Both the position numbers and the translations under genes were made by a program. A model generated the notes under the pieces. It worked only from the letters and a program-made list of their open reading frames with translations. It ran no database searches and was not told the origin of the DNA. From positions 62,001-126,000 of the forward strand of contig JALJEE010001441.1 of the NCBI GenBank assembly GCA_023231475.1: DNA of 64,000 nucleotides, read 5' to 3'. Numbering within the stretch: position 1 is the stretch's first letter; each line of letters opens with the position of its first letter. Below, piece by piece: positions 46,976 to 59,544 of this stretch. Source of the stretch: Seison nebaliae (taxonomy: Eukaryota; Rotifera; Pararotatoria; Seisonacea; Seisonidae).

Positions 46976-48238
46976 CTATTTCTTTTTATTTTTCGATAAA
47001 GAAAGATTTGATGAATGTCCCTTGGTAACCGTCGTTACTTTCTCTCTCAGTTGACTGATATCTTTATTTAACTGAGTCTCCTTAGAAGTCAATTCCTGTT
47101 GTTTATTCCCAAATTCCGTTCGACGTTTTTCATATTCTTCATTAATCTAAATAATGGTTTATATAATCAATAAAATAATTTAATGAGATAATAAAACTTT
47201 TTTTTCTTTTTCTTTCAATTCAATCTCTTTAGCGTAGACTCGTTTCACGAAATTGTCTTTGATTTCATTTTGTTTTTTTGTAAATTCTTCGTCGATAAAT
47301 TGTTGACGTTTCTCGAACAATTCATCAATATATTTCTCGTTGTTGTTATTGTTGTTGATGGATGATTGTAAATTGATTAAAGTGAATTCTCGATATTTCC
47401 GATAATGTTTCAGATGAGTTGAACAAATCAGATCTGACATATTCTCTTTTAATAGCAATTCTCTTAATTTGATGAAATCGGAATGACCCTCATTATCGAT
47501 TTGAACGATACCCCACGGATAATGTCTCGCTCGAACTAATTTTCCATTCAATTGTACTCGTTCATTACTAGCAATGACAGCGAATGGTAAAATATCGTTT
47601 AGATGATTTTCCTTCTCCATCGACAGACCATAAATGTCGATTTGATTTTTTTGAATATCATCGAGTACTTTCGATTTGAATCGATTCAATTCACTTTTCG
47701 TTACTGTATCCGCTTTCGCTATAATCGGAATAACATTCACTTTATTCGATAAACTTTTCAATGTGAGAATATCCATTTGTTTCAATGAATGACCAGTCGG
47801 TGGAATGAAATAGAGACAACAATGAATCCGTTTATCTTTCATAGTTAATAATGATCGACAGATCTTTAATTCCTCCTTCAAATATGATCGATATTGATTT
47901 TCGATATATTCCTCAATTAAACGAATATCGTTCGATTTATCGATCTGATCTCCAAATCCGACACTTTCATCAATTCTCATTTTTAATCGAACATCTCCTT
48001 CAATCAAATCATATTCATATGAATGTAACGATACTTTCCCTTCTTCGTGTGATGAAGGAATCCAATCGAAATTCGTATTGAACAAAGTATCCACTAAAGT
48101 ACTCTTCCCAATACCAGTCTCTCCGATTAACATTAGATTAAAATGAAATCCTTTCGATACACAATTATCGACGACCTGATCCGGCAATGTACCGAATCCA
48201 ACTTCGCCTTTCGGTTCTATTAAATTTTTCTCTTTCAT
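46976..48238 (-). CDS. septin, SEPT6/8/11-type (403 aa)
   Basis: Filament-forming GTP-binding cytoskeletal protein. Exon 1 (48238-47198) and exon 2 (47146-46976) join in frame at KEKEKK-INEEYEKR. The start VGFGTLPDQVVDNCVSKGF is the SEPT6-group signature. The P-loop is GETGIGKS; switch II reads ESVGFGDQ; G4 is AKAD. CLYFIPPTGHSLKQMDILTL is the septin-specific block, and the end of the GTPase domain carries the septin unique element (YPWGIVQIDNEGHSDFIKLR). The C-terminus (about residues 290-403) is a charged coiled coil. SEPT6-group members lack the switch-I Thr and bind but do not hydrolyse GTP, which is likely here. The final 56 residues come from exon 2. Confidence 0.93.
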
Positions 48239-49131
48239 TCTTCTTTCTCTTCTTCTCCCACAGACAATTCACTACACTTCCAACACCAACTGATGAAATA
48301 GATAACGATTATGTAAGTATGTTGGTGGTTTCGATTCGTTAATTATCAAAATTCACTTTGCTCTCCTCCGCAGACAATGATTTAGGAGAAACTTGTCGAC
48401 TTCACGTGAAATTTGTTAGAGATAATTTAATTTGCATAATGATTCTTTCCACTTCCGCATTCGAAAATAGGCCAGATAGACAGCTTCATTTTAATGAACC
48501 AGAACTCACTGACATTCTCCCCATCATTTACTACTTTCTAAAAAATTCTCAGTCAAATATAATTCGAATATTAAGCTCTAGAAATTCTTTCCCTTTAGAA
48601 GTTTATCAACTTCAACTTTATTCTAACAAATAACTTAACAAATAACAAATAACTAACAACCAATAAAATATCTTTCTAAAAGTATCACATTTATCATCAA
48701 ATATTAAAAAATTAATAATAAAACTCAGAGTATGTTAGCAATTAGTGGAGACTCTAAAGTTTAAAGAAGTTTAATTCTAAAACTTCGATTTGAAAGAACA
48801 GATAAATATTCAAATCATTAAACTGATAAATTTGATTGTTTAACAGACCCACAAGCTTTGATCAACTCAAATAACACTATACAATATAACTGTATAACTC
48901 AATCGTTGTAATATAGATAATGATAGAATATGTAATATAGAATAGAGGAGAATATAAAAATGAATATTTTGTTCTTCAAAACTTGCTTTAGAATTTAAAA
49001 GTATTTTTATTATTGTCATTTAATAGATTTCTATGTGTCTTGCTTGATCATTTTACCGACATAAGTAAATGTTTTTTAATTGTTTCTTGTCATGCCGTTA
49101 GGAACAAAGTTGATTTTTTGTTATAATAATT
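48239..49131. other. intergenic between septin and fukutin-like genes
   Basis: Head-to-head spacer. A GTAAGT...CGCAG pair at 48312-48370 on the plus strand looks like an intron and precedes a 91-codon frame, but no domain or upstream coding exon supports a gene. The rest is AT-rich. Confidence 0.4.
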
Positions 49132-50839
49132 ATGCGAAGATTTTACAAAATTTTAATTCTTCTCTCATTTCTCCTTTTTTCATTTTATCAATACTCAAAA
49201 AAAGAGAAATACGTGCAAATATTAAAGAATGACAAAATTGATATAACTCAGATCTTCAACAAATATCAGGAAATATTAAAACAATTTAGTGAATTAATTA
49301 TCATCGATATTAAAATTCTCAACACTTTTCTTATTCATTCACATTCTACTTCGAATGAAAATATCCAATTTTTACCTTTATCAAAAAAACCTTTCGAGAA
49401 TCAAGTTAAGCAGAAATTGTTCAAAGAAACTATAAATTTTGTTAATGGAAAATTGAAATTATCAAATTTAAAATCAATTCCATCATTTCCAAATGATCTG
49501 GAAATAGTTACATTTGGGATCAGATCAACTTATTGTTCCGAATTATTTAATATTTATACATCGGTTTCATCTCCTTCTCTTGTTATCTCATCTCATTTTT
49601 ATTCTATTTCTTTTTCAGTTTGCTAACAGTTACGAGAAAGTATTTGATGAGATAATAATTTCAAAAATCGACAAAACATTCACTCACAAAAAAGTGAATG
49701 GAGAGGAATCATTAGAAGAGTATTTGAAGAATTTAAATGTTAAATTAAATTCGACAAGAAACGATTGTCCTGATCATCTAATTTTTATTCTTTCCTCCAT
49801 CGTTATTCATATCAATGTATTGTGGTCAGAATATTCAAAAAATTCTTTTCTTATTTTTCCGTTTGATGATAATTCTCGCATTCGTCTTAATTCAATTCAA
49901 CCAATTTTACAATACGGCAACAATTATCAAATAATTCATTCATTTCCTATTGAGAAATTGAACACTACAAAGAAAAACCTCCAAATTTTCTATCCATTAA
50001 CATTAAAGAATTTTATTGGAAATTATCCTCAATCGAAATTATTATTATGTCGCAATGGTCTTCATCATGGTGAACGAGCCGATTACGATTATAAAGTTCT
50101 TTCACTTTATTTTATTCAAAGACAATTGGCACGAATCAATAAGAAGAGTTGGATTGATTCAGGAACATTATTAGGTCTCATTTATCTATATTTCATCAAA
50201 CAATTTCCATCAATTCAATTTTAGGATGGTATCGTGATTGCAATATTATTCCTCATACTAAAGATAATGATATCGGACTATTATTATCGGAGTTCGATGA
50301 GAATGTTGAAAATGTTTTCAAAACTAATCGGAATCCGTTAAATGTTTTTCGTGCACAACAATTGGGATCAGTTTGATATTTTTGAATAGAACAATTTTAT
50401 TTTTTTAGCCACAATTAGTACTAGAATATCGATTAACTGATAAATTTGGATGGACGACTGATCTGATATTTTATAAAACAAATCCGGAAAATCGAAAATT
50501 TTTACTCGCTCCGTTTTTTGTACATGGGAAAATTTTCAAGTTTTTCATTTTACGTTAGACAATTTTTTCAAATAACGTTCTCTTGATAGATTTACTATTA
50601 GTAAATTCAGAGAATATTGTCATGGATTAATAGATGGTTTTCCATTAATCGTACCATGTAACAGTCGACGATATATAGTCGAAACATATGGAACTCATCG
50701 ATTATGGATGAGGAATGAAGAATGGACAAAACAGAATAAGAAATTGAGTTTAACCGAAGATATCAGTTGGCCTTATGGGAAAAGAATACGATTGACTTTC
50801 AATCCTGATGGTTCAACAAAATGTTTATTTGGAATATAA
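49132..50839 (+). CDS. fukutin-like LicD-family transferase
   Basis: Golgi type II membrane protein related to fukutin, which adds ribitol-5-phosphate to the O-mannosyl glycan of alpha-dystroglycan. Exons are 49132-49563, 49619-50174, 50225-50370, 50409-50539 and 50590-50839. A short cytoplasmic start leads into one TM helix (residues about 6-22, ILILLSFLLFSFYQY). The C-terminal half is the nucleotidyltransferase-like domain. It reads WIDSGTLLG-WYRDCNIIPH, then KDNDIGL (the metal-binding DxD of the family), then KFGWTTDLIFYK with a third acidic residue. CHGLIDGFPLIVPC and ETYGTHRLWM follow near the end. The core motifs match fukutin better than FKRP. Its stop is 9 bp from the stop of the convergent PLAT-like gene. 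Confidence 0.87.
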
Positions 50840-50848
50840 TTTTTTTTC

Positions 50849-53837
50849 TCATTTTTTTTTTATAATAAAATTGGTTTGAGTTGCTTGTCGATAGAAACGA
50901 GCTTTATTTGACTGTTTATGTTCAAATATCACTTCCGGTGATTCTTGATCTCTTTCTTTCTTTTCTTCGTTTTCTTTCTTTGTTACTTTTCTTTCTTCAT
51001 CTATTACAATCTCATTAAAAGTGCTGGTAGAAAACTTGCGATCGTTATCAATTATTGTTGAATAATCTATTTTTTGTGGTGGTAAACTTGTTTTGGCGAT
51101 TGCTAAAAGAGATTTATGAGAATTAAAAGAATTTCAAACATTTGCTAATTTAGTGGTGCACGACTTAATGACGAAAAAGATGCAGATAAAAGAATAGCGA
51201 GAAAATCTAATAGAATTTGTAAAGAAGTATTTCCGAAAATTTTAGTTAAACTCAAAAATAGCAAGATTAATCAGATTAATAGGAACGTTTTCTTTTCGAG
51301 ATTAATATCAAAACTTACTTCATAAACGAAAATTGATGAACAGGAAAATAATATAGAGAAATTAAAAGAAACGATTTCCATCGAATACGATTCTTTAAAA
51401 TGAACATTATCAATCATGTGATGATAAGCGTCAACTAACATTTGTTATCCAAATCTATATAAGAAACATTTCCACTGTCACCGGTTGTAGTTTGTTGTTC
51501 GTATAAAGATTTTGGGTTGTCTATTTTTTCGACTATTTCAAAAACAGTTTCGATAAGAAAACAATATTAGAATTTATATTAAAACTAGAAAATAACTTGA
51601 AATACTCGAGTCACTATTTGTATTGAGTGTATTGTTAATACCGGACATAAAATTTCCATTCTCCATTTTAATTTTATATTTTGATTCTAAAAAGAAAATT
51701 TTAATTTATTGATTTCATTAAAAGTATTTACCATAATTACTCAATTTTTGATTTATGTCCTTCCGTTTCTTTCTTAATCGATGTGGAGGTTCTAAAAATT
51801 AGATGTTATTTCGTTGTTATAGAAAATTGAACTATGATGTTTATGGACTATGGGCTGATCAATAGTTTTTCTTAATTTTACGGCATTCAATTTCGTTTCG
51901 GTAATTGTTCGTATTTCATTTGGAGGTTTTTGTTGTATTTGTCTGTTCGACAATCTGTTCTCATTCTCATCATCTTCATCCATTCGATGAGTTAAAGTTT
52001 CAGTCGATGAACGTTTCAACATCACTTTTTTGGGTGGATTACGTGTAGGACTGGGTGTCTTTCTAAACGAATCGCTATAGAAAGGAGAAGATCTGATATC
52101 GATCTTCTTCGGTGGTAAAGTAGACCGAAATTTTGACATTCGATATTTCTTCTTTTGAGGAAGTTTCTTTCTCAATTCAGTTTTCAATTTCTCGATCGTT
52201 TCTTTCACTAGTCAAAAGATGAAATAAATACACATTTTAAAAAGTCGAAACTTTCTTCATCATTCTTCATTTCTTCTTCGATTATTTCCTGAAGTCCGTC
52301 TTCTATCAATTCAGTCCGTTCTATCTGAGATTCGTCGTCACTCTTCTCAGGCTCTTTTAACGATGTGTTACTTTCTTCTTTACCTTTCTCTTGTGGTTTC
52401 TTCTTCTTTCTCCTTTTTCTTTTTCGTTTTTCTAAGAATTTCTTCGTCAGAACAATATCTGCACGCAATTTCACTCGATTCAATACTTTCCCAAAAACGA
52501 TTTTTCGATTTTCGATGTTATAACCGTCGTGTTTGGTTGGAAAGAAAATTTCGTGTGCACATCTTGTTTCAAATAGAATTTGTAATAATAACGCTGGAGA
52601 AATGATAAGTTGAATGAGAATTGAAAATGATTTGTTTGAGAACCTTTATTTCTTCTCATTTCTTCTAATAATTCATCAGGATCAATTCCTTCAATTAAAC
52701 ATCGTTTCCTGATATCTTTCTCTTCTTGATCCATATTCGGATCATTGTCAATCGCCTCTAATGCACGACGTAATCTCTCAGCTGCTTCTCGTTCTTTCCG
52801 CTTCTCTTCCTCCAACTTTCTTTTTTCTTCATCCAACTTTCTTCTTTCCTCATCTAATTTCCTTTTTCGTTCTTCTTCTAATCTCCGTTTCTCTTCCTGA
52901 ACGATTTGTAATTTACGTTTTTCTTCTTCTTCTTTCAATTTCTTCCGTTCTTCTTCTTCCAATCGTAATTTTTCCCGTTTTTCTAATTCGGATTATACTG
53001 TAATTTATTGAAATATTTTCAGGGATAAAACTTTCTTCTTCGATCAATTTCTGTTTTTCTGCTTCCTCATCAACGTAACAACATTTGCAATTCTTCTTGC
53101 AACATATCGTAAAACGACGATGACAACTCGGCACGAAACAGAATATGAGTAGTAAAATAATTAAACCGATTAATAAGAGACTGAAGAAAACGGCAATACC
53201 AGCAACCGCACCAGAACCTATTCGAAGACAATATAATTGAAAATTTGAAATTTAAATGTGAACTTATTCCTGTTGGGGCTACCGTGGTTGGTGGGATGAC
53301 TATAATTGGAGTGGTCGTAGTTGTGGTGGTGGATTTGCAAATTGCCGTTTCAGCCGGAGCATTAGCCAAAGTGTATTCTGATAAAGGCAAAGTGGTAGAC
53401 CGTTTAATACAAGTCCCCACATTATAACATTGTGATGGTTGGACCTGATAGAAATATACGAGATTACCAGCTGTTATATGAATCTAAAGGAAATTGTCAA
53501 TAAAGTCAAATCAAAAATGAATGTCACTTTGTCGAATGTAAATTCTAACCGTATCTGGACACCAATATTCGGAAGAGGAGAATTCATTACCATTTACTAA
53601 TATACGGACGAGAGCTCCATAATTTAAATCATTCGAATTCTTCGATACATCTTTCTGATTCTCGGGTAATGTAACTGGCATATTTTTGAAGCTACCAATC
53701 ACTACTATGTCCAACTCATTATGAGTGTCGGTAGTTAATGCTTCATTTCCAATGATTTTCACTTTAAGGACGATAGAGTGGACGAATGTGAAAGTGACGA
53801 ATATGAGAAGGAGATTAGATGTATATTTTCGTTTCAT
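50849..53837 (-). CDS. single-pass membrane protein with PLAT-like ectodomain and long charged tail
   Basis: Multi-exon gene. A signal peptide (about residues 1-21) is followed by a beta-rich ectodomain (VLKVKIIGNEALTTDTHNEL, then ALVRILVNG, SEYWCPDT-IHITAGNLVYF). It resembles a PLAT/LH2 sandwich, but the match is motif-level only. A Cys-containing Thr/Pro-rich stalk follows, then a TM helix (GAVAGIAVFFSLLLIGLIIL). A Cys-rich juxtamembrane segment (FTICCKKNCKCCYV) could be palmitoylated. The cytoplasmic tail starts with a long Glu/Arg/Lys helix with heptad-like units (KLDEERR, KLDEEKR, KLEEEKR). It continues with Lys- and Ser/Pro-rich exons down to 50849. Exons between 51120 and 51790 are small and the least certain. 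Closest relative here: the gene at 56854. Confidence 0.7.
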
Positions 53838-56800
53838 TGTCTATCGATCGATATTGATAAAAATTTTTAATTACATTATCATCAGAGAAGTATCAGATCA
53901 TTCTTTGAGGAAAAAAGAGGAATTATTATTTGGTGTGAATGCAAATGTAAATCTGTTTTGGAAGCAATTAGATTAAAGTCGATGGCACAACAACTAGTAG
54001 CCATAGTAATTGAGTTGAATGAGAGAGAAAGTGATAAGGTCGAGAGATTGAATATGAGAAGTCTTATTCGGAAGGAAGTTCAATGGAGCACATGAATAAT
54101 GAATGAATGTTAAACTGAATTTTAGTTGCATGTCCAACACGAAACTGGAGTGTGTCAAAATCAAAGTTATCGACCCTCATCTAGAACACACTCCGCGACT
54201 AATAACAATCATTATAATTAGAAAGTGTAATGGGAAAATTAAATAAATAAAGTTCTTTCTTAAATAATAGGGATTGTACCACATCCTCCATCTTCCACTT
54301 CGAAATGGACATGAAATAAATGAACATTATTTGAAGAGATTTTAAGTAACTCCATTTAACGGAAATCGATAGAGATCGTTCCTTCAAAAAAAAACTTATT
54401 TTTTTACGAAACATAAAAAATCAGTTACAGAAGATTGAAATGGAAATTATTATTTTTAGACAGATTCAAATTCTTCTTATTTTCTTTTTCAAGAGTTATG
54501 ACCAACGGAATGATTACATAAACGGAACAATAAATCGCTCCTAGGGACAATTCGATAAACATCGAAACATATCCACCACCTTTTATTTCTTCTCCATGGA
54601 CTTTTTTATTTCTCCTTCCATACAGACCAAACTCTCCCGTTTAAATGTCGTCCAATCTTCTAATTTTTAGTTCGTTAAATTAGTTGGCTAAAATGTGAAT
54701 AATGAATCGATACATATCGAATGAGGATTAGAATAAAACACAGAAAATTATTACAATAATATCACTGAAAAAGAAACTCTACTTTCCGTGCTAGAAAAGA
54801 AGAATTTTATCCAGTTCCACCAAATTCATGTTCAATTACCAAATAATTCAAGTGAGAAATTGAGAAATATAATTATTAAATTTGAGGATTTCGTTTTAGG
54901 ATTTGCTTACAAGCATCATTCCACCACCATTGACTTGTTAAGTTAAATGTACATTTAAGAGGAAGGGGGAACGGAATTTTTCTTTTCACTATGAAGGCTA
55001 CTTGAAATCGAAGTTGCAAAACACGAACAATAACAACTAATACGAACGATAACAGTATACTTACTTTCCTAATTGCATATCAGTGAAACTTCCCTCTTAT
55101 CACATATGTACATTGACAAATATTTGGCTAGAACCAAATCGTGTACGCCAAAACAAGTCCTAAATGAAATGTTGATGGAGAAATTGGATAAGAAAAGAAA
55201 GAAAACATAATTTATTTTCTTTCGGTTAATTAATTTGAAAAAAATGTTTCCCAATATTCAATCATTGATCATATTAAATGAATAGGAAAAAGGTTTGAAA
55301 ACCATATGCACAATGCATTCAGCTCAGAAATTCTTCAGTTATTTGACTAATATAAATGTTTTTGTGAAGATTCGAAAGGAATTTTGTGGATAATAAAAGA
55401 ATGACACATTAATTTATTCCATTCGATCACTCATTAGTTCCGCTTAATCGAGTCATTTCCGTCTCTGTTTATATAATGGATGGAATATATTCGTTCCGTC
55501 CCGGAATCTTTGTTGAGACGAATAAAAGAACTATATTCATCATGATCTTGCTTCATTTCCTTAAAAATTCAGTTGAAACGAAATTATTTTAATACTTAAA
55601 AAAAATTTTAAAAATTTTTACAGTTTTCAGATCAATTGAGAGAAAAGTTTATTTAAAACAATTTTTTCAAGTGATTCAAATTTATTTAAATTAATTTCCG
55701 GACATTTCCTCTTCATATCAATAAAAAAATTATAAACTAATCTGTTTACCTTCACAAATAAGTTTGACATAATGTGTTCTTAAAGTTCTGATGAAATAAA
55801 TCTTGAAAAGGAAATTTAATATTCATTCAATTTTCACCTTCGATTTCTTTCTTTTCTGGATATTCAATTATTGTATTGAGACGGAGAATGAAAGAAATAT
55901 AAACATTTGATTATTGTATTTTTTCGCCATTTTTGAGGTCCTAATCATCATTGTATTCATCTGAAATTAAACGGAAAAATTTCTTGGAATTGGAAATTCA
56001 TCATATTTTTATGTGTTTTAAAATATTTTGATGGAATTGATTAAAATCGCCAAAATTCTGTGAAGAAAATACTCATAAATTAGTTTGTAAAAACAAAGAA
56101 AAAACTTAGTTTTTTTCTGGGAAAATCTTTTAATTCCGAAACTTTCCCTTTCGTAATATTAAAATGAATTTATTTTCATTAATAACAATACGAAGGACAT
56201 GAATTGACGCAAAGATATGGAGATGAACGCGAATATGAATAAAAAATCATTCCAAATAAATATTTGCAGGAAGAAATATTGGGGAATTAATAAATTAAGA
56301 AGAGAATGCAAGTAGTTGGAGAAATTCATTTTAATCTTCTTATTTCCAGTTCCAAGTAAAATGTACATTGATCGTGTCCCCGTTAATTGTAATTATTATG
56401 AAAAGAAGAAAGGAAATTGAATGAGAGCGAAGGAGCAGAAAATAAAGGAAAACAACTAAAACTTTTATTTGAGTCTCAATTGTTCAGATTTTAGGTATAT
56501 GGAATGTGGTTATAGTAAAGAAACCCGCCAACTATAAATCTTACATTTTTCTCCTCTCCGTGCTTTGTTCATTTACTCAATTGAAATGATTTCCTTATCG
56601 AAATAAAGAGTCTCTCCCTTCATTTCGCCTGTCATTTCTAAATGATTTCACAAAAAATCTTTCGTTTCCATTTTAGCCATATTCCACCAATTTTCTGTGC
56701 ATCGTTATATTAGCTAATAATAATCATCATCATCTTTCGATTTCGTAGACTTAATATTTCAGAAACAATTTCTTCATTCCCTCATCTACTTGAAACTGTC

Positions 56801-56853
56801 TAAAAACTTTCAGCCCCTTAGCAGTCACCAAGAATCGATGAATAAGAAAAAGA
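53838..56853. other. intergenic between head-to-head PLAT-like genes
   Basis: About 3 kb without a supported gene. It probably carries the promoters of both PLAT-like genes. Short frames at 54199 and 56159 (minus) are motif-free. Confidence 0.5.
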
Positions 56854-57900
56854 ATGAAATTGATGTTGTGTAAAATAATCTCAATATTTTTTTTCCTTCT
56901 AAAAAATTCATGTTCTGTTTTTTATTCAAACAAACTTGACTTTTCTTTATTAACTAGTCGCGGAAAACCTGTATTATGTTCATGCATTCACCAATGGTCA
57001 ACTCGACGATGGAGGAACGAACGCCACTGTTATATTCTCTTTCACGTATGAAACAGGTTTCTTCATTTTTCATTCAATTGAAAGTTCATTTGAATTTAGG
57101 AAATGAACAAGTACTCATCGGAGGAACACAACCGTCTGACAACGGTCATTCGACCATGTTTGAAAAAGGAGTGTATGATTTTTATATTGCGGTGAGAAGT
57201 TCGGAAACGGATCATGGTGTTCTAAAAAGTCTCGATATTACATTAGACGATCCAAGCGATCGATGGTGTTTTGATGGAGTTTAGTAGATTTAATGAAATT
57301 CTTTTAATATTTCTTCAGCTTCGCATTATAGATAAAGTCGATAATCGTATGTATGAATGGTTCTCTACGAACTGCTCCTTATGCAACGGTGCCCGCACTT
57401 ATACGACTGGTTTTTCTACGGTAGCTGACTATATTGCTCCCCCAAGTTATTATTTTTCAATTTAAATTTTAATTCAATCTAAATAAATAAGGTGATTTTA
57501 TTTCACCTTGTGATGAAGTATTGCCATCATCAACACCGAAACCAGAAAAGAAAAGTTAAATTTTCATTCAATCAAAATATTTTGTATCAGATTATAAAAT
57601 TATCAGACAACACAATTATTATCATCGTGGTTGTTTTAGTTATAGTATTAATTGGCGTAGCTATAGCCGTTATAGTTGTGGTGATGTTGAAGAAGAAAAG
57701 TTTATTCGATTTCTAAACTCTTTTTTTTTCTAATTCTTTTATTTTCAGAATCACCTAACATGAAAATCGGGAAGTTTTCATTTTTATAATTTTAAAAAAT
57801 TTTTCATATATTTCTATTTAGTGGTCGAAGTGCTCCAACATCTGCATCTACCATATCAAGTCATTTCGATCCTACTGATAATGAAATGAATAATAATTAA
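56854..57900 (+). CDS. small single-pass membrane protein with PLAT-like ectodomain
   Basis: Eight exons, every intron with a GTT donor. Exon 1 encodes a signal peptide (MKLMLCKIISIFFFLLKNS). The ectodomain reads LYYVHAFTNGQLDDGGTNAT (the usual PLAT strand-1 and GT-D/N turn), then VIFSFTYETGN. It continues with KGVYDFYIAVRSS, VLKSLDITLDDPSDRWCFDG and LRIIDKVDNRMYEWF. Order and spacing fit a PLAT/LH2 domain well. A stalk with three Cys and Ser/Thr/Pro residues follows, then a TM helix (IIIIVVVLVIVLIGVAIAVI) and a tail of about 40 residues rich in Ser and Asn. The intron after WCFDG is at the same place and phase (0) as the one after WCPDT in the gene at 53837, so the two are likely paralogues. 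The tail is short, unlike its partner. Confidence 0.72.
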
Positions 57901-58188
57901 TTTTAATTTTATCTGCACAGACTGAAATGCTAATTAATTTAAATTTAATTCATAGTCATTTATTCCAAATAACAATTTGATTTTTCATTTTAAACATCAT
58001 TTTACTTTCATTTACGATGTAAATAAAGTATCATTTGATTTATCGATTTTTGATATTCGACAATTTCATATTAATCGAAAGAAGATGAACGTCTATTTTA
58101 TGTTCAAATATTATGAAAATTTTTGAAATTTAAAAGAAAGTTAAAAAGTTAAATTGAGAAAAAGCGCAATTTCTTAGAATATTAGACA
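57901..58188. other. short intergenic spacer
   Basis: AT-rich spacer, no gene seen. Confidence 0.5.
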
Positions 58189-59544
58189 ATGTCGAGAATA
58201 TTTTCATTGTTTCTCCTTTTTGTTGGTATTGTTCACTGTTATTCTGATGAAGATAAGGAACAATATAATTATGATGTATTTCCACCATCAAACGATACGG
58301 AATCAATAAATGTCCTTGATGATCTACATAATTATCGGGAAAATTTGCTTGAAATTTTCACGGAAATCGAAGCGGACGACAATATGGAGAACATGCATCG
58401 CAGTAAACGGAAAATCAAAGTACGTAAACCAAAAAATTTGACCGAATTATTTAAGTTTCATGCATTTAAGACACTGTTGACTGTCCGTAAATCCCTACAA
58501 GATCCATCGATTGCTCCAGCTGATACATTACCAGATGATACAACTGATTATGCCGATCAAGTAACATCTGATTATTATAAGATGTTAGCCAATTATGATG
58601 TTAGTATGAAAATTGTAGTAATTGTAGTGATATAATTAGAATTAAAAGAATTATGTTGGAATGAAAACGGCTTTAATAGATAGTCGGTTATTAACCAGAA
58701 CTTTAAATTCGGTTAATTTGGATGAATATACTATGAAAAATTTTATTAAACCAAAATATTGGGATGAAAAGAAAAGACGTCAGGATGAGACAAAAGAAAT
58801 TAAAGATATCAAATTGTACGTCAGGTTCATTCTCATTTTCATCGGTTAAACTTCTTCAACTAAATCGATTTTTTCAGACAAATGAATATCGAGAAAGCCG
58901 TTTGGCAATGGGAGAATGTAATGAAAACACAGAAATTATCTTCGTATAAAAATTGTCATCGAAACTTTTTAAATTCGTTCATTCGAGGTTGTTCACTTCA
59001 TTGTCGACGATGGATAACGGATTCGGGAGACAGTATAAAAACCGTTTGTCGAAGCAAGCAGATTGACGGAATGGCTAATTTTAGACAATGTAGAGAAATG
59101 ACCTCTGAATCGAAAAGGTTAGGCTTAAAAAACCATCCAGTTGTGTATACGGGCAAGAAATGCGAAGTTATGACTGAATTGTACCAAGAATGTTATGGAA
59201 ACATGTTCCTCAGAAAGATAACATGTCAAATATTTTGCAAAACGTTCAATAACAGAAGGAACCTCTTTAAAGGATTCAGCAAACCCAAACATTTCTCGAC
59301 CTTATTCCGAAACACAATTCAAGCTCGAATTGCCCTTACTTCATATCGAGCTTACGAATATCAATGTTGTCGTGAGGGATGTCGAACCGAGGAAATATTT
59401 CTCGACGAATTTTCATGTATCGTTTGCGCCTTTTTTGGATTATGGCCTGAGAGTGAAAGCGAAGCAACACGTTTAAATAACTATTCATATCAGTTAAGTG
59501 TAATATCGATTCTAATTACTTTATTTTATTTCCAATTTTTATAA
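58189..59544 (+). CDS. secreted cysteine-rich protein, 414 aa, probable GPI-type C-terminus
   Basis: Not recognised. Exons 58189-58599, 58649-58815 and 58878-59544 join in frame (GTTAGT and GTACGT donors). A signal peptide (SRIFSLFLLFVGIVHC) is followed by an acidic region. A furin-type site (RSKRK at about residue 84) divides a pro-region from a basic segment. The middle is helical and Cys-free. The last exon carries about 18 Cys, many in close pairs (CSLHC, CQIFC, CCREGC, CIVC), so it should fold as a disulfide-rich extracellular domain. The extreme C-terminus is hydrophobic (QLSVISILITLFYFQFL) after a polar stretch, as in GPI-anchor signals. It may be a processed surface protein. No known Cys framework fits. 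Confidence 0.7.

Noticed and set aside
48312-48633. Canonical GTAAGT...CGCAG intron-like pair with a 91-codon downstream frame
   Set aside because: The frame has no domain and no convincing upstream coding exon; may be UTR of a neighbour.
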